This document shows, piece after piece, positions 43,426 to 51,927 of a stretch of 64,000 bases of DNA. Each line of letters opens with the position of its first letter. The stretch's first letter is position 1. The position numbers and the translations under genes were made by a program. Source of the stretch: Anaerolineales bacterium (GTDB lineage Bacteria; Chloroflexota; Anaerolineae; Anaerolineales; E44-bin32); NCBI GenBank assembly GCA_029210945.1, contig JARGGH010000012.1, positions 1 through 64,000 of the forward strand. The letters are read 5' to 3'. Below the pieces are notes generated by a model that was not told the DNA's origin, did not search any database, and saw only the letters and a list, made by a program, of their open reading frames with translations.

Positions 43426-44160
43426 ATGAACCCTGAACACAAAATTGCGCTCATCACCGGTGGTGCCAATCGTGTCGGCGGCCACATCACCCGCGCGCTG
43501 GCGCGCGCCGGCGCCGATGTGGTCATCCATTACCACCGCTCGGAAACCGAGGCGCGCGCAACCGCCGATGAGGTTCGAGCCATGGGAGTCCAGGCCTATC
43601 TGGTTGGCGCTGACCTGAATGATATTCAGGCGCTGGATCGGCTCTTCCAGGAGATCGAAGAGGCCGCCGGCGGGCTCGACATCCTTATCAATTCCGCTGC
43701 CATTATGGAAAGCATCCCCTTTGAAGATGTCACCCCCGGCGATTGGGAGCGGACAATGAATATCAATTTGCGGGCTCCTTTCTTCTGCATCCAGAAAGCC
43801 GCCGCCATGATGAGCCGGCGCGGGGCTGGCGCGATCGTGAACATCTCCGATATCGCCGGCCGTCAGCCCTGGCCGCGTTTCCCGGTTCACTCCCTCAGCA
43901 AATCCGCCGTGGAGATGCTCACCGCTGTCTCGGCGCTGACGTTTGGCCCCGAAATCCGCGTCAACGCCGTCGCACCCGGACCGGTGCTCAAACCGCGCTC
44001 GATGTCCGACGAACGCTGGCAGGCTCTGGGGCAAGACCTCCCGCTCCAGCGCACTGGATCTGCCGAGGATGTCGCCCGGGCTGTGCTCTTCCTGATCGAA
44101 AATGACTACATCACCGGCGAGACGATTGCCGTAGACGGCGGCAATCAATGGGTGAGCTAG
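43426..44160 (+). CDS. SDR-family oxidoreductase (pteridine-reductase-like) with Tyr-to-His change
   Basis: A 244-residue SDR with the coenzyme motif TGGANRVGGHI (residues 11-21), DLND and NSAAIM. At the active site, Asp142 (NISDIAG) replaces the usual Ser, as in pteridine reductases, and the YxxxK tyrosine is His155 in HSLSK, with Lys159 kept. NAVAPGPV follows. The Tyr-to-His change could result from a TAC to CAC transition and would change or weaken catalysis. The substrate is unknown. Confidence 0.85.
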   Translation: MNPEHKIALITGGANRVGGHITRALARAGADVVIHYHRSETEARATADEVRAMGVQAYLVGADLNDIQALDRLFQEIEEAAGGLDILINSAAIMESIPFEDVTPGDWERTMNINLRAPFFCIQKAAAMMSRRGAGAIVNISDIAGRQPWPRFPVHSLSKSAVEMLTAVSALTFGPEIRVNAVAPGPVLKPRSMSDERWQALGQDLPLQRTGSAEDVARAVLFLIENDYITGETIAVDGGNQWVS

Positions 44161-44271
44161 CGCGGCTCAACCTCCTGAATCCGTAAGTCTGTGAGCTGCA
44201 GGAGGGGGCAAACCTCGTTCTCCCCCGACGGGTTACTGAACGGCGGGTAAAATATGAACATAGAGACCGCA

Positions 44272-44288
44272 GCTGTGACCGTCACAGC
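44272..44288 (+). promoter_or_regulatory. Candidate operator before the cupin/UbiA/moeA cluster
   Basis: GCTGTGAC, one base, GTCACAGC is a perfect inverted repeat. It lies about 37 nt before the TTG start of the next gene and just after a TAAAAT -10-like hexamer (44248-44253). TGTGAC-type half-sites recall CRP/FNR operators, but the spacing (three bases between TGTGA and TCACA) is shorter than theirs. Confidence 0.4.
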
Positions 44289-44324
44289 CTGCGATGATGG
44301 GTGTTCACTCTACTGGAGACTAAC

Positions 44325-44753
44325 TTGGAAGCGCCCTACTCGATCCACGACCTCTACATCGAGCCGCTGAACCGCACCGTCTCAACCTCCTGGCGGTCGC
44401 TCACGGCGTACGCCTTCGCCGATCACTTAATGAAGCGGATCGGCCTGATCGAACTCGTCGAACTGTCCGCAGGCGACGCGCTGCCTGTATTGTCACGTCA
44501 GAAAGCGGATGAACTCTGGACCCTCATCGCCGGCGAGGTCAGTTTCGAATGGATCGACCTGCGTGAAAATTCACCGACGTTCAACGCGAGCCATCAGGTC
44601 AAAAGCGATTCGCCGCTGCGCGTTCTGGTCCCATTCGGGGTTCAGTTCAAGGTTACCGCAGATCGCGATTCATCCTTGCTGCGCATCAGTTCGCACGCAG
44701 CCGATCTGGAGGATTTTGAAACCCGCAGCGGCGCGGAGGGTGCCGAAGGATGA
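44325..44753 (+). CDS. Cupin-like hypothetical protein
   Basis: From the TTG at 44325 (GGAG six bases upstream) it encodes about 142 residues. GDALPVLSRQKADELWTLIAGEVSFEWIDLR and SDSPLRVLVPFGVQFKVTAD look like the beta-strands of a cupin or sugar-epimerase fold. The catalytic His-Asp pair of RmlC cannot be confirmed. It overlaps the next gene by four bases (ATGA). Confidence 0.6.
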   Translation: MEAPYSIHDLYIEPLNRTVSTSWRSLTAYAFADHLMKRIGLIELVELSAGDALPVLSRQKADELWTLIAGEVSFEWIDLRENSPTFNASHQVKSDSPLRVLVPFGVQFKVTADRDSSLLRISSHAADLEDFETRSGAEGAEG

Positions 44754-45664
44754 CGACCCGCCAGAACATCGTCAATTTCATCCGGCTCAGCCGGCCCCAC
44801 TTCTTGCTCGGCGGGCTGCTGCTCTTCGCATCCGGCGCGGCGATCGCGAACTACCTCGGTGCGCGCATCGATCCCGGCCGCTACCTGCTCGGTCAGGCGT
44901 TCGTGACTCTCATCCAGCTGATGGGACATTATTTGAACGAATATTACGACGCGCCTCTCGATCTGCTGAATGAGAATCGGACACCGTTCAACGCCGGAAG
45001 CGGCGCGTTAGGACCCGACGGCCTGCCGCGCCCGATCGCGCTCTACGCGGCGATAACCGCATTGACGCTCGCCGGCACAATCGCCGGGATCATGCTGCTC
45101 ACCGGAGATATCCCTCTCTTAACCTGGATTTTCGGGCTGCTGGGGTTCTTTGGATCCTTCTCTTACTCGACGCCGCCGCTCCGTCTCAGCGTCAGCGGTT
45201 ATGGAGAGTTGGTCGCCTCGATCGTCGTCGCCGGCTTTGTGCCCGCGTTCAGCTTCAGCATGTTTTCGGGCGATCTGCACCGCTTCATCCTCATGACGAC
45301 CGTCCCATTAATCGCGCTTCACTTTGCGATGATGCTCGCGTTTGGACTGCCTGATTACGCCAGCGATCTCAAGTATGAAAAACGGACCCTCATGGTGCGG
45401 CTGGGATGGGATATGGGGATGCGCATGCACGATTACGCCATCCTATTCGCCGTGTTGAGCTTCGTGGCTGCCTACCTGAACGGTTTGCCGAACCGCGTCG
45501 CCCTTGGCGGTTTGATCGTGCTGCCCCTCGCCCTCGCGCAGATCTGGCAGATGAATCGCATCCGCAGCGGTTTCCCGCCAAACTGGCGGATATTCACGCT
45601 GGGCGCAGTGCTGCTTTTCGAACTCACCGCTTACTTCATGACGCTTGGATTTATTCTGAGTTGA
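44750..45664 (+). CDS. UbiA-family prenyltransferase
   Basis: A 304-residue protein with eight to nine membrane helices and two Asp-rich loops: LNEYYDAPLDLLNENRTPFNAG (NxxxD) and GLPDYASDLKYEKRTLMVRLG (DxxxD). It fits the MenA/UbiA superfamily, which attaches a prenyl chain to an aromatic ring in quinone synthesis. The strongest resemblance is to MenA-like enzymes, but this is by motif only. It is followed at once by moeA. Confidence 0.85.
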   Translation: MTTRQNIVNFIRLSRPHFLLGGLLLFASGAAIANYLGARIDPGRYLLGQAFVTLIQLMGHYLNEYYDAPLDLLNENRTPFNAGSGALGPDGLPRPIALYAAITALTLAGTIAGIMLLTGDIPLLTWIFGLLGFFGSFSYSTPPLRLSVSGYGELVASIVVAGFVPAFSFSMFSGDLHRFILMTTVPLIALHFAMMLAFGLPDYASDLKYEKRTLMVRLGWDMGMRMHDYAILFAVLSFVAAYLNGLPNRVALGGLIVLPLALAQIWQMNRIRSGFPPNWRIFTLGAVLLFELTAYFMTLGFILS

Positions 45665-45665
45665 T

Positions 45666-46904
45666 ATGCCTGAATTCTTGCACCTGACCCCGCCGGAAGA
45701 CGCGCTCGACCGATTCATGAAAACCTGGTCGGGTCCTGAGTCAATCACGGCGACACAGATTGAGACAGAAGATGCGCTCGGGCGCGTCACGGCCGGGGAC
45801 ATCTCCGCCCCACACCCGCTGCCGCCTTTCCCCCGCTCCACGGTAGATGGTTTCGCACTCCGGGCGGAGGATACACATGGCGCCACGCCGTCCCTGCCGG
45901 CGTACCTCGAGATTGCCGGCGAGGTTCACATGGGGACGACGGCTGAGATTAACATCACGTCCGGGCAGGCCGCGATCGTCCATACCGGCGGGATGATCCC
46001 CCCGGGAGCGACTGCGGTGATCATGCTGGAAGACACCCAGCAGCTGAATGAGGGCGAGATCGAGATCCACAAAGCGGTCGCGGTGGGCGAGAACATCCTC
46101 GTCGAAGGTGAAGATGTTAAGCGCGGTGAGGTTGTCATCCCGCGCGGCACCCTGCTTCGTGCCCAGGAAATCGGGGGGCTGCTCGCGCTCGGCTATACGA
46201 AAATCCTGGTCGCCAAGCGTCCGCGCGTGGGCATCCTTTCTTCCGGTGATGAGGTCGTTCCACCTTCGCATAAGCCGACTCCCGGCCAGGTGCGGGATAT
46301 CAACTCGTATACGCTCGCTGCGCTTGTTGAACGCAGCGGCGGACGTCCAATACGGCGCGGGATCGTCGCCGACGATCGCGCCTCGCTCGAATCCGCCGCG
46401 CTGGAATCCTTCCAAGAAGACGATATTGTCCTTATCACCGCCGGGTCATCGGTCAGCGCGCGCGACATCACGGTTGAGATCCTTGCAGGGCTCGGGGAGC
46501 CCGGCGTGCTCGTGCACGGCCTGGCCATCAAACCCGGCAAACCGACGATCCTCGCCCTCGCCGGGAACAAACCGCTGATCGGCTTGCCTGGCAATCCAGT
46601 CAGCGCGCTCGTCGTGGGTGGATTAATCCTGCCGCCGATTCTGCGCCGTATGCTGGGATTGGCGGAGGCGATCTGGAGCCCGGAGATCCCCGCCCGGCTG
46701 ACGGTGAATATCGCCTCGCAGTCGGGACGTGAGGATTACCAGCCGGTACGCCTGATCGCATCTGGAGACGGCACGCTCGCCGAGCCAATCTACGGCCGCT
46801 CGAACCTGATCTTCACGCTCGTTCGGGCGGATGGTCTTGTTCGCATCCCGGCCGATGCGAACGGACTTCCGGCCGGTGAAGAGGTTATCGTCCGGCTCTT
46901 TTAA
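45666..46904 (+). CDS. moeA: Molybdopterin molybdotransferase MoeA
   Basis: 412 residues. It inserts molybdate into adenylated molybdopterin. Signatures: ALGRVTAGDI, FPRSTVDGFALRAEDT, TGGMIPPGATAVIMLEDT, VGILSSGDEVVPP, ITAGSSVSARD, VHGLAIKPGKPTILA and GLPGNPVSA. The family order and length are normal. It is followed by a second, fused MoeA gene. Confidence 0.95.
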   Translation: MPEFLHLTPPEDALDRFMKTWSGPESITATQIETEDALGRVTAGDISAPHPLPPFPRSTVDGFALRAEDTHGATPSLPAYLEIAGEVHMGTTAEINITSGQAAIVHTGGMIPPGATAVIMLEDTQQLNEGEIEIHKAVAVGENILVEGEDVKRGEVVIPRGTLLRAQEIGGLLALGYTKILVAKRPRVGILSSGDEVVPPSHKPTPGQVRDINSYTLAALVERSGGRPIRRGIVADDRASLESAALESFQEDDIVLITAGSSVSARDITVEILAGLGEPGVLVHGLAIKPGKPTILALAGNKPLIGLPGNPVSALVVGGLILPPILRRMLGLAEAIWSPEIPARLTVNIASQSGREDYQPVRLIASGDGTLAEPIYGRSNLIFTLVRADGLVRIPADANGLPAGEEVIVRLF

Positions 46905-46938
46905 CCACATCTCAACCCGGGTCCAATCAGGATGACGC

Positions 46939-48918
46939 ATGCCTTTAGAAACCAGCCGCTCGGTCTACCTCCACGATATCCCGCTTCGAGAGGCGCTCGA
47001 TCGTTTCGAGGACGCCCTCGAGGCTGCCAACCTGCTCAAGCCGCTGGCCGGGGAACCGATCTCGCTCGAGCAAGCCCTGGGGCGGATCACCGCCCAACCG
47101 GTATGGGCGCAGATTTCCTCTCCTCACTATCATTCCGCCGCGATGGACGGGTACGCGCTGCGCGCGAATGACACCGCAGGAGCATCCGACCGCAACCCGG
47201 CAAGCCTCTCCCTCGACGGACAAGCGGCCTATGTTGACACCGGCGACCCACTTCCAGACTGGGCTGACGCCGTCGTTCCGGTTGAGAACGTGGAAATCGT
47301 CGAAACCGAACACGCCGGCGATCGTGTCCCGGCGATACGCGTCCTCTCCGGCACCAGCCCGTGGAAAAACGTCCGCCTGATGGGCGAAGACATGGTCGCG
47401 ACGGAATTGGTGCTCCCGGCCGGCCGCAAACTGCGCCCGGTTGACCTGGGCGCCATCGCCGCCAGCGGTCACGCAACCGTCGAGGTGTGGCGCAAACCCC
47501 GCGTTGCGGTTATCCCCTCCGGTTCAGAACTAGTGCCAATTGGTGAACTCCCCCACCCCGGGGAGATCATCGAGTTTAATTCGCTGGTCCTCTCGGCGCA
47601 GATCGAGGATTGGGGCGCAATCCCCACACGGTTTGAGATCATCCCGGATGATCTCGAGCAGTTGAAAAAATCTGTTCGTGAGGCGGCCCGCGAGCACGAT
47701 CTCATTTTGATCAACGCCGGCTCCTCCGCCGGCTCCGAGGATTTCACCGCCCGGGTGATCGCTGATCTTGGCGAGCTGCTCGTGCACGGCATCGCTGTGC
47801 GGCCCGGGCATCCTGTCATCCTGGGGATGGTCCACCCCGGTTCTGGTTACGGACCCACTCCGGTGGTCGGGGTGCCCGGCTTCCCGGTTTCCGCCGCGTT
47901 GACGGGTGAGATTTTTGTGCGACCGCTACTCAAGCGCTGGCTCGGGGACATCGACGAGGAGCGCGACACGCTTCGGGCGACAATTACACGTAAAATCCAC
48001 TCCAGCGCCGGTGACGATGAGTACGTGCGTGTGATCGCAGGCGAAGTTGGCGGTCGCTGGGTGGCCGCACCGCTTTCGCGCGGGGCCGGGGTGATCAGTT
48101 CGTTAGTGCGCGCCGATGGGATCCTGATCGTCCCGAGCGGTGTACAGGGTCATGCCGCCGGCGAGGTGGTTGAGATCGAGCTGTATACCCCACTCGATCG
48201 GCTCCGCCGGACGATCCTGGCCCTCGGGAGTCACGATCTCACGCTGGATCTTCTCGCACAGTTTCTGGCGCTGCGCGGAGCGCGGCTCACGTCGGCGAAT
48301 CTGGGAAGCCTTGGAGGCCTGATCGCACTTCAGCGGGGTGAGGCACACATCGCCGGCAGCCATCTGCTTGATCCGCAGAGTGGTGAGTTCAACCTCGCGT
48401 ATATCGAGCGCTACCTGCCCGACACTCCCGTCCACGTCATCGGCCTGGTTGAACGCGAGCAGGGTCTCATCACGGCAAGCGGCAACCCGAAGCGCATCTC
48501 CGGCCTTCCGGATCTTGCCCGGGAGGATGTGACCTTCGTCAACCGCCAACGCGGGTCAGGCACCCGCATCTTGCTCGATTATCATCTTGAGCGGCTGTCG
48601 CTCTCCGGATCAGATATCCGGGGCTACCAGCGCGAAGAATACACACACCTCATGGTTGCCGCCTCGATCGCTTCGGGTCGCGCAGATGCCGGGCTCGCCA
48701 TCCGCGCCGCGGCCGCCGCGCTCGGCCTGGATTTTGTCCCGCTTTACCAGGAGCGTTACGATCTTGTGATACCCGCTGCGTTTGTTGAAGATCCGAAGTT
48801 GGCGGCGTTATTTGAAACGCTCAACGACGATCAATTCAAATCGCAAGTCGAGGCTCTGCCAGGCTACAACACCAAGCCGATGGGTGAAACGATCGCGGTG
48901 ATGAACGCATCAAAGTGA
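46939..48918 (+). CDS. MoeA fused to a substrate-binding-protein-like domain
   Basis: 659 residues in two parts. Residues about 1-420 are MoeA: ALGRITAQPVW, HSAAMDGYALRANDT, VAVIPSGSELVPIGE, INAGSSAGSEDFTA, VHGIAVRPGHPVILG and VGVPGFPVSAALTG. Residues about 425-659 are a periplasmic-binding-like fold (LTSANLGSLGGLIALQRGEAHIAGSHLLD, NRQRGSGTRILLDYHL), of the kind seen in ModE/ModA-like sensors. This fusion is known in archaea and some bacteria and is thought to bind molybdate or tungstate. It stands in tandem with the plain MoeA. Confidence 0.92.
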   Translation: MPLETSRSVYLHDIPLREALDRFEDALEAANLLKPLAGEPISLEQALGRITAQPVWAQISSPHYHSAAMDGYALRANDTAGASDRNPASLSLDGQAAYVDTGDPLPDWADAVVPVENVEIVETEHAGDRVPAIRVLSGTSPWKNVRLMGEDMVATELVLPAGRKLRPVDLGAIAASGHATVEVWRKPRVAVIPSGSELVPIGELPHPGEIIEFNSLVLSAQIEDWGAIPTRFEIIPDDLEQLKKSVREAAREHDLILINAGSSAGSEDFTARVIADLGELLVHGIAVRPGHPVILGMVHPGSGYGPTPVVGVPGFPVSAALTGEIFVRPLLKRWLGDIDEERDTLRATITRKIHSSAGDDEYVRVIAGEVGGRWVAAPLSRGAGVISSLVRADGILIVPSGVQGHAAGEVVEIELYTPLDRLRRTILALGSHDLTLDLLAQFLALRGARLTSANLGSLGGLIALQRGEAHIAGSHLLDPQSGEFNLAYIERYLPDTPVHVIGLVEREQGLITASGNPKRISGLPDLAREDVTFVNRQRGSGTRILLDYHLERLSLSGSDIRGYQREEYTHLMVAASIASGRADAGLAIRAAAAALGLDFVPLYQERYDLVIPAAFVEDPKLAALFETLNDDQFKSQVEALPGYNTKPMGETIAVMNASK

Positions 48919-48946
48919 TGCGGCGACCCTGTCCAAGGAGGCCAGA

Positions 48947-49411
48947 ATGAAACTGCCTGATGTAGGGAAAAAAGCGCCGGATTTTACAGCGCTGGATGAT
49001 CGCGGCGCAGAGATCAAGCTGTCCGATTACATCGGAAGAGAAGTCGTGCTCTATTTTTACCCGCGCGCTGACACGCCCGGCTGCACAAAAGAAGCCTGTG
49101 GCTTCAGGGATGATTACAGCGCATACGAGGAAGCCGGCGTCGTCATCCTCGGCGTAAGCCCGGACACAATCGAGAAACAATCGAAATTCAAGCAGAAATG
49201 GGATTTGCCCTTCCCCTTGATCGCCGATGATGACCACAGCATCGCCACGGCGTATGGGGTCTGGGGACCAAAGAAATTTATGGAACGCGAATACGAAGGC
49301 GTGCACCGCACAACTTTCTTGATCGACAAGGACGGGAAGATCAAACAGGTCTTTGAAAACGTAAAGCCGGCCGAGCACAGCCAGGAAATACTCGCGGCAA
49401 TCCGATCTTAA
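48947..49411 (+). CDS. bcp: Thioredoxin-dependent thiol peroxidase (Bcp/PrxQ)
   Basis: A 154-residue peroxiredoxin that reduces hydroperoxides. The active-site segment PRADTPGCTKEACGFRDDY has the peroxidatic Cys and, five residues on, the resolving Cys. FPLIADDDHSIATAYGVWG and HRTTFLIDKDGKI complete the thioredoxin fold. Start at 48947 with AAGGAGG upstream. It lies just after the moeA fusion. Confidence 0.95.
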   Translation: MKLPDVGKKAPDFTALDDRGAEIKLSDYIGREVVLYFYPRADTPGCTKEACGFRDDYSAYEEAGVVILGVSPDTIEKQSKFKQKWDLPFPLIADDDHSIATAYGVWGPKKFMEREYEGVHRTTFLIDKDGKIKQVFENVKPAEHSQEILAAIRS

Positions 49412-49589
49412 TCCGGGATTTTTGGGACTATCGTGCTATGGAAGCATGCCGGACTGCTGATTAGAATGGGGACGTCGTCACGTGGCTTTTGCCAATGTCG
49501 CGACCGCCTCCGGGCTTGTCCCCCTCAAGTCCGGAGGTGCTTCATTTAATCAGGACTGGTGAGAAAAGCACTTCCCGGCGGTCCATCCC

Positions 49590-50474
49590 CTAGCTAATAT
49601 GTTCACCGGCAGTGATCACGATTCGATTTTCCGAAGGATCTCTGATGACCAGCATCTCATCCTGTCGCTCGAACTCAAGCTTGGCCAACCGCGCCCGTTT
49701 GGCAATCCGTTCCACATCACTGTCATCCGCCACCTGGATCACGAAATGCTGCAGTCCGCTTGAGCCTTCTGGAGGCGGGGGCGCGCCAATTCCTGCCCAG
49801 GTGTTTATCCCGATGTGGTGATGATAACCACCTGCGGAGAGGAATCCCGCCGAAGGTCCGGAGCGCATCCTCAGGTCGAACCCGATCACATCACGATAGA
49901 AACGAATGCCATCCTCAAGGTCCGCGACACGCAGATGGATGTGGCCAATTCTGGTTCCCTCCGGCAGGCGCGACTCGCGCGGGCGGTCGTCATCAATTGC
50001 CGCCAGCAAACTATCGACGTCGAGTGAAGCTGTTCCCATCCTCAACTGGCCGTCGGCTGTGTGCCATTCTGAACGGGGGCGATCAGCATAGACCTCGATC
50101 CCGTTACCCTCCGGGTCCGCCAGGTAAACCGCCTCGCTGACGTAATGATCCGCCGCCCCTTGCAGAGCATTTTCCTTGCGGACCAAACGCTCGAGCACGA
50201 CCGCCAGCGCCCGCCGATCTGGCACCAGGATCGCAAAATGGTATAAGCCTGTCGTTGCACCTGACGGCCTGGAGGCTCCCGGCGAATCTTCTAGATTCAG
50301 GAATACTCGATCGGGCTTGACGCCTAACGCCAAGCTGCCTTCGGTCTCTTCAAGCACCTCGCAACCAAGCACCTTTTCATAAAAGGACCTTGCGCGTTCA
50401 AGATCACTGACCCGCAGGGTCACGCTCCCGATTTCCGTATTCGGTGAAATTTTCCCTTCAGCGTTGCTCACCAT
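49590..50474 (-). CDS. VOC-family protein, two glyoxalase-type modules
   Basis: About 294 residues holding two VOC domains. Module 1 starts TEIGSVTLRVSDLERARSFYEKVLG; module 2 starts IGHIHLRVADLEDGIRFYRDVIGF. Metal ligands are indicated by GLYHFAILV, GIEVYADRPRSEW, YHHHIGINTW and LQHFVIQ. The duplicated build suggests an extradiol dioxygenase or lyase of the CatE type. The ATG at 50474 has a GGAAGGGA site; a GTG at 50507 is also possible, right after the stop of the upstream lipoprotein gene. Confidence 0.82.
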   Translation of the reverse strand: MVSNAEGKISPNTEIGSVTLRVSDLERARSFYEKVLGCEVLEETEGSLALGVKPDRVFLNLEDSPGASRPSGATTGLYHFAILVPDRRALAVVLERLVRKENALQGAADHYVSEAVYLADPEGNGIEVYADRPRSEWHTADGQLRMGTASLDVDSLLAAIDDDRPRESRLPEGTRIGHIHLRVADLEDGIRFYRDVIGFDLRMRSGPSAGFLSAGGYHHHIGINTWAGIGAPPPPEGSSGLQHFVIQVADDSDVERIAKRARLAKLEFERQDEMLVIRDPSENRIVITAGEHIS

Positions 50475-50507
50475 CAGCTTCCCTTCCTCGGTTTCAAACT
50501 TCGACAC

Positions 50508-51896
50508 TCAGGGCGACCAGATGCGCAGTTTTCCTGATTCAACTCCTACGCCAATGGATACTCGCCCTTTCGCGTCAGTCACGGCAGCAAGATTTGTAGA
50601 CATCGTCCCTCCCAATGGCAGCCACCAATCAACATCTGCATCGTCCCCTGACCGCTGGACAGCAACGAGTTTCTGCATTGGAGTATCTGGCAGCAGCGTC
50701 TCGATTTGCCCATCGCCATCGAAGTCTCCTGCCAACGCCAGGTCCAGATTGCGCGTACCGATAACGTGCGATGTGACCCCCTCAAGGGCGACGATGAGTC
50801 GCAGTCGCTCGCCTTCCAGACGGAAGTATTCCAGCGAGCCCCCGATATGCGGGGTCCGAACGCTGATAATTTCGGGTGGCTGACCCTCTGAAGGGCTAGC
50901 TACAGCAATCTGGTGCCGCCAGCGATAGCCCTGTCCGATTGCGTCGCTTGAAGCGAGCAGTTCACCGGCCTCAGAATACACGAGCAGGCGTGCCCCTGAG
51001 CGATGATCGCTCGCCGTGATGATGATCTCACGCTTGCCATCATCGTTGAGATCCGACCATAGAGGCATTATTCCCTCGATAACCGTCCCCTCCGGGGCTG
51101 CAACTATCCCGGCTATACGGAATTCTGGTGTTGTCTCAACAAGCGTGATCGTTCCTGCTTCGATCCCATCACCCAGAACGCCATGATCATATCGGTCTGT
51201 CGGCGCACTGAGCATCAATAATCGCTGGTGCTCATCCTGCAAGATGCGAGCGTCTGGGAGAACGTTGACGAACAGGCGGATCTCATCGACGCCGCCATTC
51301 AGGACCAGATCACCTTGACCATCGATCCAAATCAGGTCTCCGCTCTGCTCGATCACAATCGGATGAGTCGCTGTGGAAGCACTATCTGCGGGAGCTTCGA
51401 CCAGCGACACATCAACCCCGCTCACTTGCAATAAGGGAGGTTGACCTGCCGCAAGGGAAACCGGTTCAATCACAACCCTCGTTGCATCGGCTCCCTGCAG
51501 GAAGAATGCGGATACATCGCCCTGAGCGGAGATGGCTGCCCAGATTGATCCGCAATCCACCGCCACGGCCGCAATCCACTCCGGCACAAATTCCAACCGG
51601 ATATCGATCGGGCTGATCTTCGGCAGTGACCCGCTCCCATCGACACGCCGGTTTCCATCCGCGCCGTGGTAGGTATAACCGTAGCGGGGTTCTGCTGAAT
51701 CCTCACTGCACGACAAATCGACACCTTCCGCTGAAGCCTGACGAGGGACGACCTCCGTGACCGTGATCGATGCAGGCTCAGCGCCATCTGTTCGGGCACA
51801 CGCCCCGAGTGTGATCAGTGTTAGTGCCGGCAGGAATAATCGGGTCCCTGCAAGAAGTACATTTCTAACTTCACACAAGATCTTTTGTCTTCCCAT
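50508..51896 (-). CDS. Lipoprotein with repeat-like beta domain, unknown function
   Basis: About 462 residues with a lipoprotein signal (LITLGACAR). The late part (WSDLNDDGKREIIITASD, LAGDFDGDGQIETLLPDT) carries two FG-GAP-like Ca-binding loops typical of propellers; the rest is beta-rich. It starts 32 bases inside the end of the AttH-like gene (ATG at 51896, that gene's stop at 51928 is upstream). It probably belongs to the same envelope operon. No enzyme motif seen. Confidence 0.7.
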   Translation of the reverse strand: MGRQKILCEVRNVLLAGTRLFLPALTLITLGACARTDGAEPASITVTEVVPRQASAEGVDLSCSEDSAEPRYGYTYHGADGNRRVDGSGSLPKISPIDIRLEFVPEWIAAVAVDCGSIWAAISAQGDVSAFFLQGADATRVVIEPVSLAAGQPPLLQVSGVDVSLVEAPADSASTATHPIVIEQSGDLIWIDGQGDLVLNGGVDEIRLFVNVLPDARILQDEHQRLLMLSAPTDRYDHGVLGDGIEAGTITLVETTPEFRIAGIVAAPEGTVIEGIMPLWSDLNDDGKREIIITASDHRSGARLLVYSEAGELLASSDAIGQGYRWRHQIAVASPSEGQPPEIISVRTPHIGGSLEYFRLEGERLRLIVALEGVTSHVIGTRNLDLALAGDFDGDGQIETLLPDTPMQKLVAVQRSGDDADVDWWLPLGGTMSTNLAAVTDAKGRVSIGVGVESGKLRIWSP

Positions 51897-51927
51897 CAAC
51901 ACCCCCCTGCTAATGAGTAAACGGGCG

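Noticed and set aside
43294..44148. 284-codon minus-strand frame opposite the SDR gene
   Set aside because: The plus strand encodes a complete SDR fold; the opposite frame lacks a plausible start site and motifs.
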